This document shows positions 26,027 to 38,435 of a DNA stretch of 64,000 nt, one piece after another. The number at the start of each line of letters is the position of its first letter. The stretch's first letter is position 1. The translations under genes and the position numbers were made by a program. Below the pieces are notes generated by a model. The model worked only from the letters and a program-made list of their open reading frames with translations, was not told where the DNA came from and did not search any database. Source of the stretch: Megaleporinus macrocephalus. Its lineage: Eukaryota > Chordata > Actinopteri > Characiformes > Anostomidae. The stretch is from NCBI GenBank assembly GCA_021613375.1, contig CM038711.1:20329194-20393193 (forward strand), read 5' to 3'.

Positions 26027-26925
26027 ATGAGGATGAACCTGTGGTCTTTCCCACTAACTCTCTGCAGAGGAGGAAGAAGGGTCTGGCAGGCCTGCGTCCT
26101 TCACAGCAGAAGAACAAGCCGGCCCTACTGATAGGTCTGCCACAGGACTTCCGCCAGATCTCCTCCATCATTGATGTGGACATTCTGCCCGAGACCCACC
26201 GCCGCGTGCGACTGCACAAGCACGGCACCCACAAGCCCCTGGGCTTCTACATCCGCGATGGCGTCAGTGTGCGCGTGACGCCGCAGGGTGTGGAGAAGGT
26301 CCCGGGCGTCTTCATCTCACGCCTGGTGAGGGGTGGCCTGGCAGAGAGCACGGGCCTGCTGGGGGTCAACGACGAGATCCTTGAGGTGAACGGTATCGAT
26401 GTGGCTGGCAAGTCGCTGGACCAGGTGACTGACATGATGGTGGCCAACAGCCACAACCTGATCGTGACGGTCAAGCCAGCCAACCAGCGCAACAACGTGG
26501 TGCACCGTGGGAGCAAAGCCTCTGCTGGCAATGGCTCGGCCGGTTCTGGAGGCTCTGCCCTCTCCCAGGACTCCGCCCACAGTCCTGCCTCCCAAACAGT
26601 CAGCCAGTGCAGCAACAGCAACAGTGTGGCGGAAGGGGACAGCGATGACGATGACACCGACCTCATCATCGAGAGCGACAACCTGCCCTCGTACACGCCC
26701 CACCGTACCCTAGCCAATGGGAACATCCACAGCAACGCTCCATCATCGGGGGCGTTCGGGCACAGGCCCCTCCCCCAGAGTGTCTCGCTGCCCAGCAGCA
26801 GCTCTCTGTCGGACAGTAAGGCCTCTCTAAGTTCTCTGACCACTCCCACACACAACGGCAGCCCCACAAAGACAAGCAGCAGCCAGGAGAGCATGAGAGA
26901 GGACGGCAACTTCATCACATTGTGA
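26027..26925 (+). CDS. pard6a: Par-6 family cell polarity regulator alpha, last coding exon (semi-CRIB, PDZ, C-tail)
   Basis: PAR-6 is the cytoplasmic adaptor of the PAR polarity complex; it links CDC42, atypical PKC and PAR-3. After the acceptor TCACAG the exon opens in phase 1 (a split Asp codon, then [19 protein letters not shown]) and reads 298 codons to TGA at 26923. The semi-[19 protein letters not shown] is followed by a PDZ domain (about 26194-26493) with carboxylate-binding loop PLGFYIRDG and motifs [35 protein letters not shown]. The Ser-rich tail holds an acidic patch ([14 protein letters not shown]) and ends FITL, resembling a PDZ-binding terminus. The basic [22 protein letters not shown] and SDDD-DLIIE features fit PARD6A better than PARD6B or PARD6G, and linkage to ranbp10 agrees. 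The PB1 (aPKC-binding) part is not in the window. The exon is GC-rich compared with its surroundings. Confidence 0.95.
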
Positions 26926-28310
26926 AGCATTTATAGAGCGTATTAGCTATGTCATAAGAGAACCTCGTTTCCAAAATGGTACTTATAACAGAAGAAAGAA
27001 AGAGAAACCTTCTTGACACCTGTTCATGTAACTTAAAGATGGAAGTTCTGTTGATTCATTCATTGTGAAATGTTCCCACAACATAAAAGGCAGCTGGAGA
27101 GAAACTACAGGTACGAGGTTTTCTTATGACAGCCGTGATGTAGAAGCCACTGGTATGAAGTCTTTATGCACAAGTAGAACGAAATGAAGGCAAAGTAGAC
27201 TGTTTAAAGTACTGTACCCGTCACAAAACATCAGGATGATGTTGATCTCCCTGCGGACTCTCCATGCAGTTGAAAGTTGAAAGTGGGAGCTTGACAGTGG
27301 AGCTGGTTTGTGGAAGTGCAGCCAGGGAATACACATGTGCTTGTCTCCTCATGGAAGTGCCTTATGGCTCTCCATTCATCAAGCCTTATGTTTTTTGTTT
27401 TTCTTTCCTCGTTTGATCTTGTGACAAAAACAAGGTCATCTCACTCACAGCAAGAAAATTCGACACTGTGCCGGAACGGATGAAAGAACACAATTACAAA
27501 CACACACGCTCAGCGAGTGTGTTCGACACTAATGGAATTGTGATGTCTGGTCAGATCGATATTTGCACTCTGGAAGAGCCGAACGCTCCGCAGTGCCACC
27601 GGCTTGTCCTGGAACGGAGACTCATCTGCAGTTTATGTGACGCTTCCTGCATGTCAAAACTGGCGTAGTAGCATTTGCTGCTGCTGATGAATCGAATAAT
27701 GCAAGTTTATTGGAACTGTCCTGATCAGTGACGATTGTTATGCAGCTCTTCTGTGATTTGTGCTTTCACGCTAAGGGCTTCAGGAGTTATGACACACCAT
27801 GTCATGTTCACACATATCAATTTCTAGTCGTGGCTTCCTTCTAAAGTGTACTCCACAGTGTTTCTTACTCTTTACCATCCATACAGTCTTACACTGAACG
27901 AAATAGTGTGCTGACTTTGCTTGATTCACATCAGCTCAGTTCTTGCCAAAAGTTAGTGAACTGAAAGAAAAGTTTTGTTGATGTCATATAACTTATTAAT
28001 GGGAAGCAGATATACAAATTTGAATCAAGTAAAACCAGTGCACTCTTTCTAATGTACTCTGCAGTATGCCTTTATTAGCAGCAAAGCAACTGTTGCCAGG
28101 ATAGACAAGCTTAACAGAATGTTATTTAAGCCCATTCCTGTTCAGGCTACAGACATTTTTTTGTCACAATACCCAAATTTAGATTTCAGATTGTGTAGTT
28201 GTTTTGTTGTGTAAACCTAGTTTCAGTTCACTACAACAACAGTCAAGCTTGTTGGAATAGAATTCTGAATATGGATGGAATATGGATACATGTTGAATGA
28301 ATGCCAATAA

Positions 28311-28313
<3 letters not shown>

Positions 28314-28404
<91 letters not shown>
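28314..28404. repeat. (TA)n microsatellite
   Basis: About 45 uninterrupted TA dinucleotides. Confidence 0.95.
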
Positions 28405-28407
<3 letters not shown>

Positions 28408-29927
28408 GAACCTCTGTATAGAGCAGGTGCATAGACATCACTTCAGTAAAAAAACAGGGTTGCGTTGGCACGGTGACACCAGGACTAACAAAAGTGATTA
28501 TCTGCTTAAATTAAAGGCAGTTGGAAAACAGTAAAATATAGGTTCTTGTGATCATCGTCATCTTTAATGTGTTCCAAGTAGAACTTCCAGATCTACAAAG
28601 CCGGCTGGCTATCTGTCTAAACCTATGTTGAGGAGTAACTTACCAGCTTATAAAGGTTTGTTTTATCCATCAGTGTTTAATCCTCCCCTCTAGAGCACAA
28701 GGCTTATCTTCCTGTTTGGTTTAATAAGTGTTGACAAAACTTTACGTTTGCACAGCATATAAACGGAAGTGTAGTATTTAACTGATGCGTAGTAAATAGA
28801 TTATATAACTTCAGCTATGATGAGGTGTAAACTCTGTTTCTGCAAACTGTAGCAACCAGTTTACAGCTGAAGCTAGCTTCCTAAGTCATCCTCACAACAG
28901 CTCTGTCCAGTTTTCACCCATACGTTGCTACTCAGTTAGTCCGTCTGCCACTCAGTGGGTGTCACTGCAGTGATGTCATGTGCATACGCTCTATTGGTGC
29001 GTCCCTAATTTTAAACGAAACGAATTTTACAACAACGTTAACACAAACATTGTAAGTGCAAGATCAGTTAGCATATGTTGAGTTTAGTGCTGCAGCTTCT
29101 CTTTAAAATAAATGCTATTCTTTCAAATATTCTATAAGGCTTGCCCAACCTAGCAACAGTTGCTACAAAAGAACTTGGTTGTGGGCGGAGCATGGCTAGT
29201 TCAGTTCTGTCTTGTAGAACTTGTCATGCAGTCATCATGACAGTGCACTTACATAATCCCAGATGTTGCCTACCGTCTCCTGAGATGCAGACGAAACGAA
29301 AGAAGAGATCATTTACTGGCATGAGAAGTATTCTAGTTCTGAGAATGTTTAACCAGTTCTCTATCAGCTCCTGCTGTCGAATTCCTTTTATTCACGTCTC
29401 AGTTTTTGCACAGCGCTCTCTGACCCTGACGGCCGGTTTGTGTTTGTGTTTGAGTCTGCGCTCTCTTTTCATTCTGGCGAACGGTGTTAAGCCTCTGACA
29501 GAGCGTCAGCCTTCAACTTGTATTCAGACTCGACCCTTCTTCACACTCCTTCACGCTTTTTCTCGCCCCAAGCGTCTGAACACTAGGAACGGTGGGATGG
29601 ACTCTTCTTTTGAAGCTGGTCGTCCGTATTTGCCCGCCTGGGGTTGTTATTCACTCTCACCAGAAACGTATCAATAATAGATGTTGGGCTAGCACTGAGA
29701 CGTGGCTGGAAGGTGGAGAGGTGTTGCTTCAGGGGGTCGTGACCTCTGGTGGACCTCAGCTGTCTGCGCGCCGTCCCATGTGCTCTGTGTTTGTGTGAGT
29801 AGGGTGGGGTGGTGGAGGGGGAGTGGGGGGCTGAAGGAAATTCCTCTCATGTTTGGAAAAGACCAAAATTCTGCACAACCGGGACCTTGTTCATACAGTC
29901 TCCTCCTGATGAGGAGAGCCGTGAGCC

Positions 29928-30018
29928 TGTGTGTGTGTGCGTGTGTGTGTGCGCGTGTGTGTGCGTGTGTATGTGCGTGTGTATGTGCGTGTGTGTGTGC
30001 GTGTGTGTGTGCGCGTGT
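29928..30018. repeat. (GT)n with periodic GC interruptions
   Basis: Alternating purine-pyrimidine run built of GTGTGTGC, GTGTGTAT and GCGC blocks, so more complex than a plain GT array. Z-DNA-prone composition. Opposite-strand His-Thr open frames here are artefacts. Confidence 0.9.
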
Positions 30019-31383
30019 CTGAGAACAAGGTCTTTTGTTAGAGACACTTGAGTCAGACTTCAAACAGGGCATTGCAAGACATTATTTTAAAAATGGCAAA
30101 GAAATAAGATAAAGAATAAATACAGGACTGTTTCTGAACATTTTGGGTTTCTACATTATTAAATAGACAAAGTCGTTCAGACTAGTTTGGTGTGAAATGC
30201 TGGATTATAAGAATAGTTCACAATGATTGTGAATGGAACCAGACGTCTGAGGTGTTTCTAATGCCATTAATAGTTCCCCCACAAAACATTTTTACATGAA
30301 ATTGTTATGAATACCATTTCAAATCTATTTCACCTCAAACCACTTTGTATGACTTCATGTCACAACGACTGAATTAGGCTGAAATAAAAAAAAAAAACAC
30401 TACTTGAGTGATGGCCAACTGACATGAAGCTACAAGTGCTCAAAAAGTCTTTAGTGTTGGGACTAATTTATATCATGTTCATTTTTGAAAGTTATCACAT
30501 TAACAACAGCAATAACAACCAGGTTCCCCACTGTAACCTTCAAATTCATTTAAACCTTAAGCAAATAAGAAATAGTATTTAAACATAAGTGTTTCTTTTC
30601 TGTATGTGGGTTATAATGTAAAGATCTCGCCTTGATGTCATGGAGAGCATGTGATTGCACAGCCAACCAGACTGTCTGTACTTTCTGTACTTCAGTACAT
30701 TTTTCATGCTTCAATTTAGATTTTGCTTTACAGTGAAAATGCAAGAGTACAGTGCTGTACCAACATCTTGTAACCAAGTGACAGCTAACAATTCAACTTA
30801 GTGCATCTAAGTCAGGTGTGCTGGCTGTGGGATTCTACAAGTAGCTGTTTAAACCTTTGCATTTGGGTTAGTGTCCCAACATTAAAGATGGTGGGAGGTG
30901 TTGTTTACTAATGTGCAGCTGAACATTAGTATTAATGGATGTTATATCATAACTGAAATGATTTACTTTATGAATACTGAATACAGTAAAGCACAATTTC
31001 CATAATACATGAAGTAATGAAATCATTCAGAAAGCACTGATGATAGAGGCGTCCCGAGTTTTGAGCACTGTATACAGACTTAATGACAGCTGACTCTTGC
31101 TGGATAAGCCTGTATTAATGGTTTTTGTCAGTTGTCATGAAAGGCTTGTGTAGGTGATATACAGTAAAGTTTTAGTGTGATGTATCACTTTGGGGGCAAC
31201 ACCCACCACCCCAATCACATTATTGCACGAAAGAAGTAGTAATAACATGAGAAATAATCAATTATTTCTTATCAGAGAAAAAACAACTGAGGTCAGCATA
31301 AAATAGTTTTACAGTTATGAGTAATTTCTAAGAGAAATAGAATCTTTAAAGTACTAAATTGGCTTTATTGTTATAACTTATAG

Positions 31384-31386
<3 letters not shown>

Positions 31387-31457
<71 letters not shown>
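31387..31457. repeat. (AT)n microsatellite
   Basis: About 35 uninterrupted AT dinucleotides. Confidence 0.95.
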
Positions 31458-31460
<3 letters not shown>

Positions 31461-32671
31461 GAATACCAATTATTTTTTGACAATAGCAGGGTGTATATAA
31501 ACAGGCTCTTTGTGGCATTTAAGTATTAAGTACCTCTTACGGCGAGATCTGGCCCTAAATGAACAGGATAAATGGGAGTGAGGAAGAATCTAATGAAACC
31601 ACTGGATAAAAGTGTAAGCGTTTGCTAAAATGTCAAACTGGCACGTGCAGAGAGTAAATAGAATAACTCACAGTTGGCTAAACATCTTCAAACATTTGCT
31701 AAAATGTTTTATTTTAACTTTTCATAAAGTTACAGCCTGTGAAGATTTTGGAGGTCACGGAACACCTGATTCACAAAGTTGCCAACAAAACAGGCGGTAA
31801 CCCGGTTTGGGTGGGCGTGTGTCTTGAAGGTGCCGGAGATTTATGTTTCCTTTTTGTCATCACGACATGTTTAGTTCCATTTAATCACATTAAAGTTCAT
31901 TTAACTTGGCCTTAAAACAGAGAAACACTGCAGCACTGGCTTCATTTTCATACCCAGACACAGCAGAGTGACTCGCTGCTTCAGCTACCGCTGAACACTG
32001 CTGAACACTGTTGAAGAGTTCAGGAGGTCTGGAGCAGCTGTCGAGGAAATTTAGGCAGTAAAAGATCTTGGCAATCTCATTTCTAGGAGGATATTATTAT
32101 TTTGAAAAGACTCTGTTTTCAATCAGTATCTCCATCTACAGCTTTTAACGGCACACACATAGGAACAACTACAGTCACCACAACAGAACTACCATGTGTA
32201 CTGAACATCTTGTTGTTATGTTATGTATGTAAATGTATATGTATATATACAAATATGAGATAATAGACAATTTTGTAAACTGGGAGCCCTTTTTATTAAA
32301 AGAGCATTTTATATATGTGTAAAATATGAAAAGTATTTTTCTTATTCTTGTACTTTTGTATGTGTATATTAGAATCCAGGAGAGGACGTTTCTATTTCTT
32401 TTTGCGAATGAGAAACCAAACTGAAATCTGTGGTTTTATTCTAATCAGATGGGTAAAGGTGTATAATACTGTGAATGCTATATGCTGATTCTAAAATGTT
32501 CTATGGAGATAATAAAAGTATTTAAAAATAAAGAAACATGTATTGTCTGATTTACTCTCATTCAGCAGTGACTGTGGGATCATCTGAAGATGAAGATAAC
32601 ATTGATGTTCAGCTCGTGTGGTAAAGGCGTTACAACACAAATGATACACAACTGACAGGCAGAGTGACCCC

Positions 32672-32672
<1 letters not shown>

Positions 32673-32722
<50 letters not shown>
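32673..32722. repeat. (AC)n microsatellite
   Basis: 25 uninterrupted AC dinucleotides. Confidence 0.95.
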
Positions 32723-32724
<2 letters not shown>

Positions 32725-33563
32725 AGCAGGAACATTAGCTTTAACCATGCAGGATATGACAATGTCCAGCTCATAGACATTTCATTTCCTGACACTTGTT
32801 ATGACTGCTGTGATTATTATCGCTGGACAGGCCTCTGCACGCGCTCGCTGCTCCCACTGGCCTGACGGAACTGCTCCGTTATAGCCTAACGCTGCGGGTA
32901 TGGCGCCCTCTGCTGTTCTCCTCCGCCAATGAGAAACTTCACATTCAGAGTGTCCAGTTTTATAAGTTTTATAAGTCTTTTTAATGCATTGTCCTCATAA
33001 TGCTGGTAACAGTAATCTTTAATTTTACTTTATAGTCAATATTATGTTATTGTTTCTGTCTTTTATTACTTTTTTTACAAAATGTGTAATAAAAATATAT
33101 CTTGAACTACTGAACATTCTAAAAGTACAAGCAAACACATCCCAGCCAAATGGAAACAAATATTGTTAACTGACCTCAATATCAGACAAATAACTGAATT
33201 AAGAGTTTAGTTCCAAACTGCATTAAATACTACTTTCATTAATCTTCTATTTTTATTTTGTTCCGAGTGAACTGTACGCATACAAGTGTGCTACTTATGG
33301 TTAATACACGTGAATATCTATTGGAGAAATTATGAAAAATGTTTTTTCTGTTGTTCTGGTTTTTTTTTTGGATTTCCCAGGAAACTCAAGAGTAAAACTA
33401 CAGAAAACTAGTAGATCAAAGAACCTGTTTATGACATCAGTTGATATTCTTTTCTAACCTGTCTTGTACAGCATTTTGAAATTACTTACTACGTATTCAT
33501 ATATAATAATATATATAATACATAATAAGTGGTCATTTTTGGGATGCTGCAATAAACCCCCCC

Positions 33564-33676
<113 letters not shown>

Positions 33677-33974
33677 GGACTACTAATAACTTATGGCAGG
33701 CACAGAAGTGTTAAAAATGCCTACAGGGCAGGTTCTGCTTCGTTCTTTCACTAATTAAACAACAGAATCTGTGTTGTTCTTTTTTAGACTCACACTGTAA
33801 CTAATATCTGAGCTGTTTTACTGGACTCTCTTTATAAGACCACCATACCAACAAGTAGGAGAGGTTACAGCACAGTGGTCTCCATGGTTACCACTGAACT
33901 AAAACCACGATTCAGCAAGAATAATAAAGCACTTGAGAGACTGAAAACCTGCTTTTCTCCTTAAATCTACGTCT

Positions 33975-36964
33975 CATGACCTCACAGCGCGCTGCACAGC
34001 TCAGATCAGCACCTCAACATGACCACACAGAGCGCTGCACAGCTCAGATCAGCACCTCAACATGACCTCACAGAGCGCTGCACAGCTCAGATCAGCACCT
34101 CAACATGACCTCACAGAGCGCTGCACAGCTCAGATCAGCACCTCAACATGACCACACAGAGCGCTGCACAGCTCAGATCAGCACCTCAACATGACCACAC
34201 AGCGCGCTGCACAGCTCAGATCAGCACCTCAACATGACCACACAGAGCGCTGCACAGCTCAGATCAGCACCTCAACATGACCTCACAGCTCAGATCAGCA
34301 CCTCAACATGACTACACAGCGCGCTGCACAGCTCAGATCAGCACCTCAACATGACCACACAGCGCGCTGCACAGCTCAGATCAGCACCTCAACATGACCA
34401 CACAGAGCGCTGCACAGCTCACATCAGCACCTCAACATGACCACACAGAGCGCTACACAGCTCAGATCAGCACCTCAACATGACTACACAGAGCGCTGCA
34501 CAGCTCAGATCAGCACTTCAACATGACCACACAGAGCGCTGCACAGCTCAGATCAGCACTTCAACATGACCACACAGCGCGCTGCACAGCTCAGATCAGC
34601 ACTTCAACATGACCACACAGCGCGCTGCACAGCTCAGATCAGCACTTCAACATGACCACACAGCGCGCTGCACAGCTCAGATCAGCACCTCAACATGACT
34701 ACACAGAGCACTGCACAGCTCAGATCAGCACCTCAACATGACCACACAGCTCAGATCAGCACCTCAACATGACCACACAGCGCGCTGCACAGCTCAGATC
34801 AGCACCTCAACATGACCACAGCACGCTGCACAGCTCAGATCAGCACCTCAACATGACCACACAGCTCAGATCAGCACCTCAACATGACCACACAGAGCGC
34901 TGCACAGCTCACATCAGCACCTCAACATGACCTCACAGCTCAGATCAGCACCTCAACATGACCACACAGCGCGCTGCACAGCTCAGATCAGCACCTCAAC
35001 ATGACCACAGCACGCTGCACAGCGCAGATCAGCACTTCAACATGACTACACAGCTCAGATCAGCACTTCAACATGACCACACAGCACAGATCAGCACTTC
35101 AACATGACCACACAGTGCGCTGCACAGCTCAGATCAGCACTTCAACATGACCACACAGCACAGATCAGCACTTCAACATGACCACACAGTGCGCTGCACA
35201 GCTCAGGTCAGCACCTCAACATGACCACACAGCGCACTGCACAGCTCAGATCAGCACCTCAACATGACCACACAGCGCGCTGCACAGCTCAGATCAGCAC
35301 CTCAACATGACCTCACAGCGCGCTGCACAGCTCAGATCACCACCTTAACATGACCACACAGCACGCTGCACAGCTCAGATCAGCACCTCAACATGACCAC
35401 ACAGAGCGCTGCACAGCTCAGATCACCACCTCAACATGACCTCACAGTGCGCTGCACAGCTCAGATCAGCACCTCAACATGACCACACAGAGCGCTGCAC
35501 AGCTCAGATCACCACCTTAACATGACCACACAGCGCGCTGCACAGCTCAGATCAGCACCTCAACATGACCACACAGAGCGCTGCACAGCTCAGATCAGCA
35601 CCTCAACATGACCACACAGCGCGCTGCACAGCTCAGATCAGCACCTCAACATGACCACACAGCGCGCTGCACAGCTCAGACATGACCTCACAGCGCGCTG
35701 CACAGCTCAGATCAGCACCTTAACATGACTACACAGCACGCTGCACAGCTGAGATCAGCACCTCAACATGACCACACAGCGCGCTGCACAGCTCAGACAT
35801 GACCTCACAGCGCGCTGCACAGCTCAGATCAGCACCTTAACATGACTACACAGCGCGCTGCACAGCTCAGATCAGCACCTCAACATGACCACACAGCGCG
35901 CTGCACAGCTCAGATCAGCACCTCAACATGACCACACAGCGCGCTGCACAGCTCAGACATGACCTCACAGCGCGCTGCACAGCTCAGATCAGCACCTTAA
36001 CATGACCACACAGCGTGCTGCACAGCTCAGACATGACCTCACAGCGCGCTGCACAGCTCAGATCAGCACCTCAACATGACCACACAGCACGCTGCACAGC
36101 TCAGATCAGCACCTCAACATGACCACACAGCTCAGATCAGCACCTCAACATGACTACACAGCTCAGATCAGCACCTCAACATGACCACACAGCGCGCTGC
36201 ACAGCTCAGATCAGCACCTCAACATGACCACACAGCGCGCTGCACAGCTCAGATCAGCACCTCAACATGACTACACAGCTCAGATCAGCACCTCAACATG
36301 ACCACACAGAGCGCTGCACAGCTCAGATCAGCACCTCAACATGACCACACAGAGCGCTGCACAGCTCACATCAGCACCTCAACATGACCACACAGAGCGC
36401 TACACAGCTCACATCAGCACCTCAACATGACCACACAGAGCGCTACACAGCTCACATCAGCACCTCAACATGACCACACAGAGCGCTACACAGCTCACAT
36501 CAGCACCTCAACATGACCACACAGAGCGCTGCACAGCTCAGATCAGCACCTCAACATGACCACACAGAGCGCTGCACAGCTCAGATCAGCACCTCAACAT
36601 GACCACACAGAGCGCTGCACAGCTCAGATCAGCACCTCAACATGACCACACAGAGTGCTGCACAGCTCACATCAGCACCTCAACATGACCACACAGAGCG
36701 CTACACAGCTCAGATCAGCACCTCAACATGACCACACAGAGCGCTACACAGCTCAGATCAGCACCTCAACATGACCACACAGAGCGCTGCACAGCTCAGA
36801 TCACCACCTTAACATGACCACACAGAGCGCTACACAGCTCAGATCAGCACCTCAACATGACCTCACAGCGCAGATCAGCACTTCAACATGACCTCACAGC
36901 GCAGATCAGCACTTCAACATGACCACACAGCGCAGATCAGCACCTCAACATGACCACACAGAGC
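33975..36964. repeat. 3-kb minisatellite of 43-bp and 31-bp units
   Basis: The long unit (43 bp) reads CACAGAGCGCTGCACAGCTC then AGATCAGCACCTCAACATGA then CCA. A 31-bp form lacks the 12-bp GCGCTGCACAG-type block. Composite forms containing GCTCAGACATGACCTCACAG recur four times between 35670 and 36060. The CTACACAGCTCACATCAG variant is locally homogenised at about 36370-36500. The CAGCGCGCTG version of the unit is a perfect 10-bp palindrome. About 70 units in all. There are no unique spacers and no long open frame, so it is neither CRISPR-like nor coding. Confidence 0.96.
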
Positions 36965-38427
36965 ATACATACACCCATAAATAAAATTCTTTCAGAGAAC
37001 CACTGAGCCACCACCTGTCTCTTTCTCTCTCTCGCTCATTAAAGTATTGTTACCAGATCTGTTGTTTTGGTCAGTGGGCGTTAACTGCAGACACTTTGAG
37101 GAGGAGTGGAGCTATAATCAATGGCTGAAGAAGTTTAGAAATTAGAAATTTAAAATTATACTGAGCTTGCAGCTTTAAAAAGATCCCATTTTAGCTTTTA
37201 AAGGAAGGATGTGTAAGATACACAGTGCTTCCTCCTCCTTCTTCACTCTTTCATCCATTTACTTACCCATCAAAAGAATAAATTAGAGTTCAGTATCAAA
37301 CTTCGTCCCTTTACTCACCAACAGCGCCCACAGTGGTGGGACGTAACGGCAATGATAAATCTGAGTTTGATTCTATTTTTTAACTTTTTTTTCTTAGTTT
37401 TCAAAAGTGTTTTCTTCTTCATGCTTCTTCTTTATTCACTCATGTGAGGACTAAAGACAGACTTATTGCTACAGCACCTCACTATCACCTCATGACGTAC
37501 AGAATGATATAGACAGGACAGGCCGGGTCTAGCTGATTAGCATGCTAACTTTAGTAGATTGCTCTGCAGCACAACGCACACGTCTTTGGCTGTAAACTGT
37601 AATTTCTTCACATTCTGTTAAGGATGTTTTATTATTTTGGAATTTTTAAACTTACAAACTGATTGCATCATTATATATGTTGCCCCTTTAACCCTCAATT
37701 AAAGTAAAAATATTATATAATATAATATAAAGTTGTTTTTTTATGGTAAAGATTTAATTCTAACATTTTAGGAATAGGAATTCTATTTGACCATTTTTGC
37801 AAACTAATTTCTCTGTATTACAGATTCATGGCCAATTTTACTGTTCAGACAGACCAACGTTTTACATGCAAAACTATTTTTTCTATTTATACACTGAAAA
37901 TGTTTACATATAAGAATGATCACTAGTAGGAAATTAGTTTAAACATTCTTAAAATGTAAGAATAGAATTATCACATTGACCACCTAAAATTTAATGCAGT
38001 AAATTACAGTAAAAAAAAGGTTCTTTTTATTATTGAAAAAGTGCATTCCTAGAACAGAATAAAAATATAACTAAAATAGCTAAAACATAACTTTATATTA
38101 GTAAACTTTTAACAGCTATAATTTCCCATCACATTTCATAGAACAATTTAATGTCCAGTATATTTAAACAATATAATAAAAGATCTGGTCATTATGCTTG
38201 GTGTAATTACCTTGCAGGAGCTCCAGCACTTAAGCTGTACTTCAGCACTTCCCCATCAATGGTTTTACCACTAGACCTCAGTGGAGAGCTGAACGGTCTC
38301 AGTGTGGCAGACCCTTAAAGAAGCCCTACAAGACAAACATGCCTGTTGTCTCACCTCCAGATGTGTTCTGTAAGTATCTGCTCCCCAGAGTAATCACTGT
38401 AATACACACTGTCTACCACTACATACA
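36965..38427. other. Intergenic DNA
   Basis: No gene recognised. Includes repeat copy 2 at 37440-37690; the rest is AT-rich. Confidence 0.5.
37440..37690. repeat. Interspersed repeat, copy 2 (shared with 5050-5270)
   Basis: The motif order CTCACTATCACCTCATGACG, AGACAGGACAGG, GATTAGCATGCTAACTTTAG, CTCTGCAG matches copy 1 with substitutions. Family unknown; limits approximate. Confidence 0.45.
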
Positions 38428-38435
38428 GTGGAATG

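Larger units (their letters stand above)
26926..32550 (+). other. pard6a: Probable pard6a 3'UTR and downstream DNA
   Basis: No coding sequence follows the stop. AATAAA signals on the + strand occur at 29107, 30115, 32511 and 32527. The last pair ends a stretch (about 32100-32530) of 3'UTR-like AT-rich sequence, so the longest transcript may run to about 32550. This is inference only; an earlier cleavage site is equally possible. A 178-codon open frame at 29141-29677 has no recognisable domain. Confidence 0.35.

Noticed and set aside
26247..26930. Minus-strand open frames of 128 and 227 codons over the pard6a exon
   Set aside because: They are shadows of the GC-rich PAR-6 coding sequence on the + strand; the + frame matches the family along its whole length.
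29141..29677. 178-codon plus-strand open frame downstream of pard6a
   Set aside because: No family recognised and low-complexity Ser/Leu/Arg composition; it lies in probable 3'UTR. Kept as non-coding unless ribosome data show otherwise.
33975..36964. Long array of near-identical repeats as a possible repetitive coding exon or CRISPR-like locus
   Set aside because: Stops occur in most frames, units vary by lengths that break frame, and there are no spacers.
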